A stretch of 64,000 nucleotides of DNA from Lumbricus terrestris (GCA_949752735.1 OX457047.1:12093976-12157975), one strand, 5' to 3'. Shown: positions 53,515 through 64,000, numbered from the stretch's first letter. Program-made: numbers and translations. Notes: generated by a model from the letters alone, not told the origin.

Positions 53515-55092
53515 GTGAGCAGTTGTGCTGGTGAAGTGTTTCACTTATTCCCGGTTTAATCAATGGTTATTCATGCTTTAATCAATTAATTCTGAGCAAT
53601 GTCATCAGTCGATGATCTCAAATTTTTTAACAATTTTTGCTAATGTTGCATAGTGTACCGTAGATACTCGAGTATAACGCGAGTTTTTTAGGTCAAATTC
53701 CGAGCAGCAATTGGGTGGTCACTGTATATTCAAGACAAGTCGAAACTTGACTTTTATTACACAAGATATGTTGCCTGTTGAAGTCATTTGATGCTTTCAA
53801 ACTGATATTAGATGGTCGCGGATCACTATCGCCTACCATCACAGCTTGTATGCACCTAAGAATAGTATGAACGGTAATTTGCGTCCCCCATAGTTCTTGT
53901 TGCGACTTGACCAATAAATGTGACGCACGCATAGTTTTACAGTTTAAACACATGAATCCATATGCACAAGAGGGTATAACTGCTACATCTAGCTTAAATC
54001 TGACCTATGCGGGAGTAGTGGGTTAATTCCGCATGTATGGGGTGAGTTACGCTAGATATAACATTACTCCAACTCTGAGGTAGGAGTAAGCCGGCTATTC
54101 CCATCGTGACGGCCGACTTTGGCTGGACACGGTGGACAGCATTAACAATAGGCACTCGTCGTTATTGCCCTCTGGCCCGTCTTGTTTTCGCCACCCTGTC
54201 AATGACTGCATATAAATATCTTTTACGCATGCTCGCTCAGCTATAACTGATTAAATTGGGGGGAAGAGCCAGCATCATGCATCGTCAGGTGCAAGGAATG
54301 TCCAGATTAACTATGACTTTTCCTATTCTATGTCCATGCACACAGCCAAATTCCAATGGCTACGTCTGGATTAGCTATGTCGGGTATAGGCACTACACTT
54401 AGAGGCTTGTGCCTGGTCATATGCATACGAGCCATGGATGGATGGTAGACTGTCTCCATTGGTCTCCATCGGCTGCTCCAGTAGACATTATGCATAAATT
54501 TTTAAGAGACTTAATCTTCAACACATTTACAGCAGTCTTTGGCACTAGCATTGCATTGAAACAAACTACATTGTCGCTCACATGTTGTACGAAAATTAAA
54601 TAAAATAGGTAAGAGCAAACTCTCAATTTGGTTGCAATTTATTTATTTATAATATTAAAAACAAAATGTCAGGTCTGCGTAGATCTGTTTTGTAGTATTT
54701 AGTTAAGGAGATCGAATTTTGCAGCATTTAGACATGGTTTTAGTCGTATTTTGAATCATATTTAATAACATATATGAGGTTTGTAATGTAATATAATGAC
54801 GACAATTTCTATGACGCCATAACACAGCCATGCTGCTACAAGGACGCCTTGACAAAGACAAACACACACATTCAGAGACAAGCGATCAACGGACTCTATA
54901 CCATCATCATCACGCAATGAAGTTAACACAGATAATAATTTGATTCTGGCAATCTCAATGTTACATGTTCAGAAACATATTTTAAATGATGAAGCATAAC
55001 GCATTTAATTCAATCAACACACAAATTTATATTGCGCCCCTTCAAACTTTCTTCTCAGAGAGGTTTGGCCATCTAATTTCCTGAGAATTTAA

Positions 55093-55292
55093 CCCAATGA
55101 CGCCGGAGCGGGGCCATTTGGCCCCGAAAATGGGAGCTATAAAACAGACTAAAATTAAAAGTTGTTTCCTTATGTCATACCTAAAAATAACTTGAGCGAT
55201 GTTTGCGGAAGATTGATCGTTATTTTGACACCGAGTTTGTTGCGAAAAGTTTAGTTTAAGTTAGAAAAAAAATAATTTGAAGTTCGAGAAAG
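55093..55292 (+). promoter_or_regulatory. piggyBac left end and probable promoter
   Basis: TATAAAA at 55138-55144 lies 150 bp upstream of the transposase ATG, downstream of the subterminal palindrome. The start context aaagATGCC is moderately good. The assignment as promoter is inference. Confidence 0.5.
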
Positions 55293-57649
55293 ATGCCACG
55301 CGGAATTCCGTTTTCTGATGTTCTGAGGCGTGTCTTGGATGAAAGTAGCGACGAGGAGATTTCGTCCTCGGATGAGGAGATTGTTGGCGACGTGATGGTA
55401 AACGGGGTCCAGCACGTGTGGACGCAACCCAACCTTCGTTTCGGGACGGATCCAGACACCGAACCCTGTATCCTAGATTCAGCTTTGCTGAATGATGCGG
55501 AGGTTGGAGAGGTAAGTGATGCATTTTTCTGTTTGTTTTTTGGGGTGTAAATTTCTTGATTGTTCTGATGGGATGTAGGCCTAACCTAGGCCTAAAAGTA
55601 TGATTATGTTCATTGAAAGCGATGTGAAGGTTACTGATATTCAATTCCAGCGACGTTACATGATAAAATTATTTGATGGAAAAAGTGGGCGTGTCCATTG
55701 AACCTCTGATTTCTTGAGTGTTGTGATGTGTGTTGTTATGTAGGCCTAAAGTATTGATTGCGTTGATTGAGTGGCATAGGGTTGATTGAAGGCATAGTGA
55801 AGAACTGTTACTGATATTCAAATACAGAAAAATTACATGATGAAACTTATTTCATTGAAAAAGTGGGCGTGTCCATTGAACAGCTGATTGACGATAAAAT
55901 AATCTTTCTTCCATTCATCCAGTCGAATTTAGGCTTTATAATTTTGTCCATTTCTAGGCTGCAGCAGCTCCTGTTGCTTCTGACATCGGAGGTGGAGAAG
56001 GAAGCAGTCGTGGACGGGGTCGTGGACGAGGTAGTGGAAGAGGTCGTGGACGAGGTCGTGGACGCAGTCGTGGTCGAGGGAATCCTGCAGCAGTTCCGTT
56101 CGCCGCGGGTACGCCTGCTCCTGACGACGGCCAGTGGAACTGGCAGAGGGATTTTGCCTTCAAAGACATCCCGTTTACTGGAAGCCCTGGACCCTCCGAT
56201 GCAGCACGCCGCTGTACGACACCTGGTAATTTTTTTGGGCTGTTTTTTACTGATACTGTTCTTGACATGATAGTCCTTGAGACAAATAATTATGCCATGC
56301 AGTGTAGGCAGGAGACACCTTCCAACATGTCTTGGGTCCCTGTAACTAAATCCGAAATTACAGCATTTTTGGGGCTACAAATTTCTATGGGGGTTGCTAA
56401 TTTGCCTGAAATTCGTGACTATTGGACAACTGAACCTGCTCTGGAATTGCCTTGGTACAAGTCGGTAATGCCGCGTGACCGCTTCACACAAATACTGCGA
56501 TACTTTCATTGTGCTGATAATATGGCAGCCAAAGCCAGAACTGATCCCGAGTACGACAAGCTGCACAAAGTGCGCCCTGTCCTGAATGCATTGCTCAGGA
56601 GTTGTTTGACCCACAACATCCCTAATGGGCACATTGCAGTCGATGAGCAGATGATCGGTACTCGGTGTAGGGTCAGTTTTATACAGTACATGCCAAACAA
56701 ACCTCAGAAGTTTGGCATAAAAGTATGGGCTTTAGCCGACAGTAACAATGGATACTTGTGTAACTTTCAAGTTTACACAGGTAAGGAAGCAGGCACTGCT
56801 GAGGCTGGTCTATCGTATCGTGTTGTGTATGACTTGATGCAGCCGTATCTGCATAAAGGTTACAAGCTATACACGGACAACTTTTACACATCGCCAAGGC
56901 TTGTCAAAGATCTCCTGAGGGATGGCACCTATCTGACTGGTACAGTTAGGTGTCACCGAAAGGACTTTCCAAAAGAGCTTGTGGGTCTCAAACTTGAGAG
57001 AGGTACTGCGGAGTTCCGACACTGTGATGGGGTCACAGCCGTCCTGTGGAGGGACAAACGCGATGTGTACTGCCTTTCAAGTTTGCATGGCAGTGACATT
57101 GATGTTTTGCCATCAAAGTCACAGGATAAAAGTCAGGATAAATGTAAACCAAGACTCATATGTGACTACAATGTTCATATGGGTGGTGTAGATTTACATG
57201 ACCAGCTGCAAGTTTACTACTGCATCGGGCGGGAGGGATTGAAGTGGTGGAAGAGGGTATTCTGGAGACTGTTAGAGATTGCAGTGCTGAACAGCTATTT
57301 GCTGCACAACATTGTGCTTGGCAAAAGTCGCAAGATGACGCAGAAGTTGTTCAGGCTGCAACTTGCGTACAGTCTAACAGCAGACTTGATTGCATTGCGT
57401 GCAAATCCACCAGATGATGCAGTGGTACCAGGTCCCGGAAGACGACCTCCTCCCATTCCAAGGCTGCTTGGCAAGCACTTTCCATCTAGGGTACCTAAGA
57501 GGCAAAGATGCAAAGTGTGTGCCAGGCAAAGAAATCCAGAGACAGGAAAAACCAGGGACATCAAGGTGACATCATATTGTGAAAAATGCAATGTCCACCT
57601 GTGTATTGAGGAATGTTTTACCCTTTATCATTCCAGGGCTGCCATATAG
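55293..57649 (+). CDS. piggyBac transposase (PGBD4-like), two exons, 636 aa
   Basis: Exon 1 is 55293-55511 (73 codons, donor gtaagtg). Exon 2 is 55958-57649 (acceptor tttctag), in frame at phase 0, with no stop before 57647-57649. The protein cuts and re-inserts its element at TTAA. The N-terminus is acidic (DESSDEEISSSDEEI). An Arg-Gly-rich tract of about 30 residues follows the intron. The catalytic core then shows the three expected aspartates: D302 (HIAVDEQM), D380 (LYTDNFYTS) and D485 (GGVDLHDQ), with KWWKRVFWRL nearby. The C-terminus has the cysteine/histidine cross-brace (CKVCARQ, YCEKCNVHLC, ECFTLYH) that binds the element ends. The length suits the family (about 550-640 aa). All key residues are intact, so it may be active or very recently so. 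It could also be an exapted gene, but flanking TTAA and terminal sequences favour a mobile element. Confidence 0.94.
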
Positions 57650-57777
57650 ATCACCTTATTCGACATTGCATTTTTTTGTGTCTCATGTGTACATTGCATG
57701 GTGTAATTGTGTTTCCAGGAGTAACATGTCAGTAACAGTGTCTTTGAGATCAGCAGGTGTCATAATCCTACATAAAT

Positions 57778-58735
57778 CAATTATTGATAACAATAACAAT
57801 GAATTTCATAGCCTGAAGCCTGCTGATTCAGAAAATGTATACTTTATTATGATTACTTGCAGCTATTGTTTCACTGTTGTCGTTCAGCAATGTTTATTGA
57901 CGACTGTTTTGTCTTTTGACATTCTAAGGGCGCTATATAAATGAACTATTGATAACCATAAAATGAATTTCATAGTCTGAATTCTGCTGATTCAGAAAAT
58001 GTATACTTTATTATGATTACTTGTAGCTATTGTTTCACTGTTGTCGTTCAACAATGTTTATTGACGACTGGTTTTGTCTTTTGACATTCTAAGGGCGCTA
58101 TATAAATGAACTATTGATAACCATAAAATGAATTTCATAGTCTGAATTCTGCTGATTCAGTAAATGTATACTTTATTATGATTACTTGTAGCTATTGTTT
58201 CACTGTTGTCGTTCAACAATGTTTATTGACGACTGGTTTTGCCTTTTGACATTCTAAGGGCGCTATATAAATGAACTATTGATAACCATAAAATGAATTT
58301 CATAGTCTGAATTCTGCTGATTCAGTAAATGTATACTTTATTATGATTACTTGTAGCTATTGTTTCACTGTTGTCGTTCAACAATGTTTATTGACGACTG
58401 GTTTTGCCTTTTGACATTCTAAGGGCGCTATATAAATGAACTATTGATAACCATAAGATGAATTTCATAGTCTGAATTCTGCTGATTCAGAAAATGTATA
58501 CTTTATTATGATTACTTGTAACTATTGTTGCACTGTTGTCAGTAAACCATGTTTATTTTCGATTGTTTTCCCTTTTGACATGCTAAGGGCGCTATATAAA
58601 TCAAATAGTGGTAAAAATAAAAGTTGAATTTCATAGCCTGAAGTTTGCTGATTCAGAAAATATATACTTTATTGGGATTATTTGTAACTATTGTTGCACT
58701 GTTGTTGTTCTAAGATTGGTACCATCAATTTCCTA
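57778..58735. repeat. 165-bp tandem repeat, about 5.5 copies
   Basis: Copies of aatttcatagtctgaattct begin at 57802, 57966, 58131, 58296, 58461 and 58627, so the period is 164-166 bp. Each unit includes aaatgtatactttattatga and aagggcgctatataaatgaa. The middle units are nearly identical and the outer ones diverged, as expected from unequal exchange. It lies between the transposase stop and the right terminus. AATAAA at 58616-58621 may serve as polyadenylation signal. Confidence 0.95.
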
Positions 58736-58969
58736 TTTTTTCCTAAAAACAATTCAGGTGGGAAAGGGTTAAGAAATTTTATTTCTCGCGTTATATTCGC
58801 GTCTTGCACTTTTTGCCAATCTAACTGCCAAAATGTTAAACCTCGCGGTATATTCGGGTGACGTTATACTCTAATATCTACGATATTTAGTGGACAATAA
58901 GCCTGAAATGTTTTTACCCTATAGAGTTGAAACACTTTCTAAATTATTGCTGCTTCCATGATCCCACCC

Positions 58970-59050
58970 AGGCCCGGCCTTAGGGCAAGGCGAACGAGGC
59001 AGTCGCCTTGGGTCCCGCGCTTTCAAGGGCCCCGCACTGCTGACCATAAT
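58970..59050. mobile_element. Single transposon end
   Basis: caggcccggccttagggcaa followed by ggcagtcgccttgggtcccg is a familiar type of DNA-transposon terminus, similar in tone to 5164. The other end was not found. Confidence 0.45.
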
Positions 59051-59441
59051 TTATTTTACTGTGATGAGATTTACAGCTTTTATTTTATTTCTTAGCAGGA
59101 ATACTAAGTCATTTTGTCGCGTGAATGTGATTGAGTATTTTGGGAAAGACACATCGAAAGAGCGATTCTGTAGATAAAGTTAGTCACAACTATTATTATG
59201 CATGCGGAATTCGAGTTCTTCTAGAATAGGCTACAATATTATTATTGAATTACATGTAAAATGAGTAATGAGATGGTAGCTAAGTTCAGCTATACTCTCC
59301 AAGTTGTCTCTTCAAATGTTAAATAAAAGTTTGTGGTTTTATGTGACCCATGATCTTAGTATTCCTGGTAACTTGACTTTTAAACTGAGAAATCTTAAAA
59401 GTCACCCTATATTCTTTATTTCAAAGAACCCCACTTACGCC

Positions 59442-59668
59442 GTGGGGCGCGGTGGTCCAGTGGTGGCGTCGTCGCCTTGAAGCCGGACGGTTTGAGGTTC
59501 GAATCCACCTCAAGTCGCCGCGTAGGGACCTTGGGCAAGTCCTTCACTCGCAATTGCTCAGCGCTTCGGCGTGAAACTCCGATGCAGTGTCCGCTCTGCA
59601 GTCGGGAGCGCCTCTGAGTAGCTGGCTTGAAGGGGCGCTATAACAAGTGCGCATACAAACAAACAAAC
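59442..59668 (+). mobile_element. tRNA-derived SINE, copy 2
   Basis: It has the same head (GTGGGGCGCGGTGG), box B GGTTCGAATCC (59496-59506), body and (caaa)n tail as 34676-34904. The tail portion gggagcgcctctgagtagct then gaaggggcgctataacaagt forms the shared stem. Confidence 0.93.
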
Positions 59669-60189
59669 TAAATTAGTGTCGGTGATATTCAAAGCAAACT
59701 ATAAGCTAAGTGTTATAAAGATTGAGCGTGTCTGATTGATGTTTGAGCGTATCAAAAACAATTACCAATTTAACTATGGCAATTTTTCCTTGTATTTTAA
59801 TTTTCCATTAATTAATTGTTTTAGTTGAAATCGATAAGGGATAGCCTTTGCGCCAAAATGATATCACGACTTTGGCGTACAATTTAAAAGTGCGAACCAT
59901 GATGTTGCCGACTTGCATATATCAAAGCATGCAAGATTGTGCTTGTGAATAGAAACGTTTTAGAAGATAGAGTGTACGCCAAACGTTGTCCAAAGTGACT
60001 AGCTTCATTATAGAAGGATCTATAGTTAAAAAATTATTTAATTATTAACCAGTAAGAGATTATTGTAGAAATGACTGAGATGTTGATTTATCTGGTGCTC
60101 TTCTATATAACTACATGAATGAATGAATGAATGAATGAATGAATGAATGCTGATTGACTTGATCTCTTGGTTCCAAGAGCAAACACCGC
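59669..60189. other. Unassigned sequence ending in (AATG)n
   Basis: The last part (60111-60148) is a clean (gaat)n microsatellite preceded by tctatataactacatgaatg, the usual finish of a LINE tail in this genome. Confidence 0.55.
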
Positions 60190-60400
60190 ACCTTTGCCAT
60201 TGTAGGCCCTTCTATGTAGAATGATCTCCCTCCCACTATCTTATTGCATCTTATTGCATCTTATAAGATCTTATTGGGGTGTCATCTTCAACCCTTCACT
60301 TTTTGAAGTCTTTCTTATTTCCTCGGGGTCTGTCACACTGAGAGCGCCTCTGAATAGCCAGTCTGTAAGAGGCGCTTTATTAATGCTAGTATACAATACA
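60190..60400 (+). mobile_element. LINE 3' end relic
   Basis: A degraded 'VGPSMWNDLP'-type block is followed by gagagcgcctctgaatagcc and gtaagaggcgctttattaat, with the perfect 9-bp stem AGCGCCTCT/AGAGGCGCT. It ends in atacaatacatacat. Confidence 0.75.
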
Positions 60401-60845
60401 TACATTGGTTATGGGAACCTTATGACTGCATTTTTTGCTTCATTGTCTAATTTCTAGGACGCCAAAGCTACACACTAAATAAAAAAAACACTGTTAGATA
60501 CTTTGATACATTGATCCAGGCAAAAGTAACATATTCTATCGTTTCTTTACGGGCGCAAATTCGTGCAAATTTGTCGTTTTTGATGCGCAAATTTTTCGGC
60601 ACAGATTTCTTAGGGCCTAGTTTGTCGATGCTTTATTGTCATTCTACAAATGTGTGATGCTGCCTTTTAAAAACAGAGCTGTTTGTTTGTAGATATCCCA
60701 TGCATGTTCGATTGCCATTTGCCGTTCTATGAAGATGCAATGTGAATTATATCCATCACGCGAAGTGGCCCTCTGCCTTGACCCCTACTCAGGACTCGGC
60801 TTTGTCCTCTGGTGTCTCAGCAGGTTTGTGTTGTCTTTATTCATC
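60401..60845. other. Unassigned sequence
   Basis: No exon or repeat was recognised. Confidence 0.5.
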
Positions 60846-60849
60846 CTGT

Positions 60850-61000
60850 GAGTTTCAGACAATTCTGTGTTTCAGAGACAGACTTTTATCACAAATTGCT
60901 TGTGACAAAAGTTTGTCAAACAATTCTGTGTTTCAGAGACAGACTTTTATCACAAATTGCTTGTGACTTTATCACAAATTGCTTGTGACAAAAGTTTGTC
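60850..61000. repeat. Tandem duplication, about 64-bp unit
   Basis: acaattctgtgtttcagaga and cttttatcacaaattgcttg occur twice in tandem. A third, partial copy of the latter half follows. Confidence 0.9.
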
Positions 61001-61309
61001 AATGGCAATTCGTTTTTAAAGAGCACCTGTGTCATTCCATCTCAAATCAACATTCATTGAACTGCATGAGTCTCATTAACCATTCTAGTTACAGTTATTG
61101 TATTTGAGCTGTTCTTTCCAATGGCATAAATTTCATAACCCACATGTAGCGGTTGAATGCTTCTTGCCAAACAAAACCTATTAAACAATGCTATGTATAA
61201 TGATTAATGTAGGTAAGAATTAAGCTAGACAATATGTGGCGTATTGTAGATTATTAATATTACTTGTGGCATTAAGTTAGATAATAATAATAGCGCTACA
61301 ACAATTCTT
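61001..61309. other. Unassigned AT-rich sequence
   Basis: Only a short direct duplication of catgcgctacaacaatt near 61290-61330 was noticed. Confidence 0.5.
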
Positions 61310-61965
61310 GAACATGCGCTACAACAATTGACTCAACATTACGGAGCGGCGGAAAGCAGCGTTAACGAAAGCAGACGGTAAACATGTTACCAGACGACAG
61401 TTAGTCATCGATGGAGCTGAGCAAGGCGAGGGTCGGAAAGATTTTTCGAGCGATGGCGTCTGTCGGCAAATACGGAGCCATTCGTTGGTAATTCGAATAT
61501 CTGGAACTTGATTTATGGGTGTGGAAAGCGACACGTTGTCGACTTGTCCCACTGTCGAACTTTGAGACGTTTGAAGCGAAGTTCCGAGGCGAAGCGAGTG
61601 AACTGTGCGAAGCAGTGTGACTCTTGGCGACGATTTGCGAATCGGTCGAACGTTGAAGTTGGGATCGAACTCTGAAGCGATCCGTGGTGAAACATTTGCA
61701 GCAAGACGAGGAGGAAGAATCGGTTGAGCGACGGGTGAATTCCTATGCTCGACGAAATCCGAGGAAGAAGGAGAAACACGCTGGGTTACTGTTTCAAGCT
61801 ACAGTACCCATCGACCAAGCAAACTACCGAGAGATCTGGACTGACGGCAATTGAGAAGATCGCGACCTTCTTCAACTTTCCCTTCAATCCATTCCCACGG
61901 AAGTGAAAAGCATTTCTACATCCACCAGAAAGGACGATGTGGAAAGATAAGAAATAAACATAATA
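61310..61965. other. GC-richer block with relic-like open stretches
   Basis: On the + strand one frame reads VELETFEAKFRGEASELCEA and, further on, LQQDEEEESVERRVNSYARR and VPIDQANYREIWTDGN, with stops between. The charged composition is protein-like, perhaps a gag-like or transposon relic, but I do not recognise it. Weak palindromic words such as cgaagcgaagttcg occur. Confidence 0.4.
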
Positions 61966-62395
61966 TTATTATAATTAATACGCCACAAATAGGTAGATAA
62001 GATTCTTTTCTTTGAATTGCATTTATTGATTGAAATGTTATTTTATATTATATCTTTATATGAATCACAGTCTCATTTGTTCTAGGTCGTAGGTTGCTAT
62101 TATACCATTATTCACCCAACAGCCTCTGAGCATAAAGTTCACCCTTAATATTCTAGACTTAATAAATCCTGAATATAGGGGGTAGTGACACCACATACCA
62201 AAATAAGACCTTGAGATGGTTATCAAAAGGAAAAAAATTGATTTTTATCAATTTCAGATGGCCATTCCCGCCTGAATTGTTTTCTTGGGAAATCCAGGAA
62301 ATTGATGGTGTCTATGTTAGAATTACAATACTGTAACAAGGTTCACGCTTAAGCATAATGAAGTATATATTTTCCGATTTAGCAAACTTCTGGCT

Positions 62396-63113
62396 TGTCT
62401 TGTCTTGTCTTGTCGTCAACCATCCTCGATCCGAGAGTTGGTGGCATCATGGACAAGCTTCCTCCATCTCTTCCTGTCCTTTGTGTCCACCAGAGTCTGT
62501 CCGAGAGTTGTTCCCATCCATGTTCCGATGTTGACAAGCCAGCCCATCCTCGGCCTCCCTCGTGTTCTACCTCCCGGTACATTTCCCTGTATGATCTCTT
62601 TCTCCAGACATTCTTCGCTTTTTCTCATCAGATGTCCAAAGTATGTGAGTTTCCTTCTTTTAATTGAATCAAGAAGACTTCTCTCCACTCTCATTATCTC
62701 CAACACCCATTTGTTCGTTTTTCTTTCCCTCCACGACACTCTCAAGATTTGTCTTAGGCCTTTCATCTCAGAAACCTCTATTTTTTCCTCCTCTCTCTTC
62801 TTGATCGTCCAGCTCTCGCAACCATAAGTGGCGACTGGCCAAATTAGGGACCTCATGAGTCGTATCCTTGTAGTGAGTTTAATGCCGTGACTTCTCCAAA
62901 TCTGTTTCAATGCCACTCCTGCGTTCTGTCCTCTCGCCAGTTGCTAGACTCCCGAACGTCCCTGCTGCACTCTGCATCTGCAGTTATTAGCGAACCCAGG
63001 TCATGGAAGGTTTCGACCTGTTCCAGCTTCCGTCCCCTAACCCATAAATTGCATTCCTCTCCATTTAATGCCATAACCTTGGTTTTGTCCAGATTTATCA
63101 GTAGACCTCTCTC
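62396..63113 (-). mobile_element. 5'-truncated LINE with 13-bp target duplication
   Basis: The 13-bp CAAACTTCTGGCT occurs at 62383-62395 and 63114-63126. Between them the - strand carries LINLDKTKVMALNGEECNLW, then KQIWRSHGIKLTTRIRLMRS, LIWPVATYGCESWTIKKREE, RQILRVSWRERKTNKWVLEI and GGRTRGRPRMGWLVNIG, the RT C-terminus. One shift interrupts it. The 3' end is (gacaa)n. Short length and a clean duplication point to a relatively young insertion. Confidence 0.93.
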
Positions 63114-63126
63114 CAAACTTCTGGCT

Positions 63127-63555
63127 ATGAAATCCATATTTCACTGTGATGAAGTATTCATTTATATAGCGCCTTTAGCAAGCCAAATGGCTAAACAGTC
63201 ACCAATAAACAGACTTACACTTCATTTGAAGGTAAACAGTTCAACAATAGTAACAAGTAAGCATAATAAAGCATATATTTTCTGATTCAGCAGATTTCTG
63301 GCTGTGAAATTCAAATATCACTGTGAACAACGGTTAATTTATATAGTGGCCTAAGAATGTCAAAGGTTAAAACGGTCACCAAGGAATAAATCGACAGTGC
63401 ATTTGAAGAGCAACAATGCAACAATAGTTTACTTGGGAACACATAATAAGACATATATTTCCTGAATCAGCAGATGTCTGCCAACAAAATCCAATTTTAC
63501 TATAAAAAATTGTTCATTTATATAGCGTCTTTAGATTGTCAAAGGGCAAAACAGT
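63127..63555 (-). repeat. Diverged copies of the 165-bp repeat
   Basis: About 2.5 units repeat catttatatagcgcctttag, acagtcaccaataaacag and cataataaagcatatatttt. This is the complement of the array at 57778-58735, though considerably diverged. Confidence 0.8.
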
Positions 63556-63639
63556 GAATGGCCATCTGAAATTGATAAAAATCAATTTTTTTTCCTTTTG
63601 ATAACCATCTCACACTTAGGCATAATAAACTATATGTTT

Positions 63640-63800
63640 TCCGATTTAGCAAACTTCGCTCTACATTTTTATCTGGCAGTCTATCTTCTTCTTTCTCTCT
63701 CCTCAAAAACTGCTTCTTCTCACGGGGCTTGAGCATTCGGAGCGCTTCTGAATGGTTCACCTTACTAGAGGCGCTTTATAGGTGATTAAATACGATACAA
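63640..63800 (+). mobile_element. LINE tail relic
   Basis: cattcggagcgcttctgaat then cactagaggcgctttatagg-like words form the AGCGCTTCT/AGAGGCGCT stem. It ends with tacgatacaatacaa. Confidence 0.65.
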
Positions 63801-64000
63801 TACAAAAGTTCGTCTTCTCGGGGTTAAGCCGCAGTCGATTCGACCGCATCCAGTCGCCATCCGCTCAATGCCAAGCTCCATTCTTCGCCGCTGCTGCTCG
63901 ACAGTTGATGGATGTCCCCACGTGCAGAGCTGGGAGTCGTCGGCGTAGAAATGGGATGCTAGGCCGAGACTAGTGGCAAGCTCACCCACATCGGCGGTGT
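63801..64000 (-). mobile_element. LINE RT catalytic fragment, cut by the window end
   Basis: The - strand frame ATSLGLASHFYADDSQLCTW contains the YADD active-site box of a CR1-like RT. RMATGCGRIDCGLTPRRRTF follows. Confidence 0.85.

Larger units (their letters stand above)
55093..58768 (+). mobile_element. Apparently autonomous piggyBac element (3676 bp)
   Basis: TTAA lies on both sides (55089-55092 and 58769-58772). The left end is CCCAATGACGCC and the right end is the complement of CCCTTTCCCACCTG. Beyond the first CCC the termini differ, which is unusual. The left subterminal palindrome ggggccatttggcccc (55110-55125) could bind transposase. The element contains the intact transposase gene and a downstream 165-bp tandem array. 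It is nested in the 53658-58883 element, within or beyond the last visible DIP2 intron. Confidence 0.85.
53658..58883. mobile_element. TA-flanked transposon with CCGTAGATA ends, hosting piggyBac
   Basis: The left end CCGTAGATACTCGAGTATAA and the complement of the right end (TCGTAGATATTAGAGTATAA) match at 17 of 20 positions. TA lies on both sides (53656-53657 and 58884-58885). Nearly 70% of its span is the nested piggyBac element (55093-58768). No transposase of its own was recognised. The ends resemble those of 35321-38012 in kind but not in sequence. Confidence 0.65.
62214..63611. mobile_element. Composite bounded by a 55-bp inverted repeat, with piggyBac-related sequence
   Basis: 62214-62268 and 63556-63611 are inverted copies (gagatggttatcaaaaggaa). 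Just inside the left one, cattcccgcctgaattgttt then ggaaattgatggtg matches the complement of the piggyBac right end at 58715-58768. Sequences related to the 165-bp repeat follow (62345-62382 and 63127-63555). A LINE is inserted in the middle. Confidence 0.6.

Noticed and set aside
55954..56268. 104-codon open frame on the - strand, Arg-Pro-rich
   Set aside because: It is the shadow of the Arg-Gly-rich tract of the piggyBac transposase on the + strand.
53515..64000. The next DIP2 exon after exon j (the conserved MSH... block)
   Set aside because: I looked for the expected conserved continuation and found no acceptor followed by it. It is probably beyond the window or I missed a short exon.

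Overview
This is a 64 kb stretch of animal nuclear DNA with very low coding density. The abundant taggcct/aggccta words, the CR1/L2-like LINE tails and the protein affinities fit a marine invertebrate deuterostome, perhaps an echinoderm or other ambulacrarian. That placement is an impression, not a test.

The only host gene I can support is the middle of a DIP2 (Disco-interacting protein 2) orthologue on the + strand. Ten exons (4680-4760, 9640-9767, 13764-13848, 28918-29016, 30515-30647, 44810-44922, 46087-46161, 46766-46931, 49147-49286, 53353-53514) add up to exactly 394 codons. Every junction has an AG acceptor and a GT donor, and all phases agree. They encode the end of the first adenylate-forming domain, the linker, and the start of the second domain through its P-loop-like motif. 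The 5' and 3' ends of the gene lie outside the window.

The introns and the last 10 kb are layered transposon deposits. DNA transposons dominate. There are at least six hAT-type elements with clean 8-bp target duplications, several nested. There are PIF/Harbinger-like MITEs with TTA or TAA duplications, one carrying G-quadruplex motifs. Others are elements with TA-flanked CCGTATTTT-like ends, two families of foldback elements with modular inverted arms, and a long-TIR element with a gene remnant. A CACTA-like element at 22.2-24.6 kb carries a broken gene of a multi-copy family I cannot name. A piggyBac element at 55.1-58.8 kb has an apparently intact two-exon, 636-residue transposase, plus two MITEs that look like its relatives. 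Non-LTR retrotransposons are present as many frameshifted reverse-transcriptase and endonuclease fragments on both strands. A tRNA-derived SINE shares a 3' hairpin with the LINE tails.

The most notable items are the CACTA-like element with its unnamed gene, the intact piggyBac gene nested in another transposon, the foldback families, and the SINE/LINE shared 3' end. No CRISPR array, rRNA gene, operon or bona fide tRNA gene was seen.
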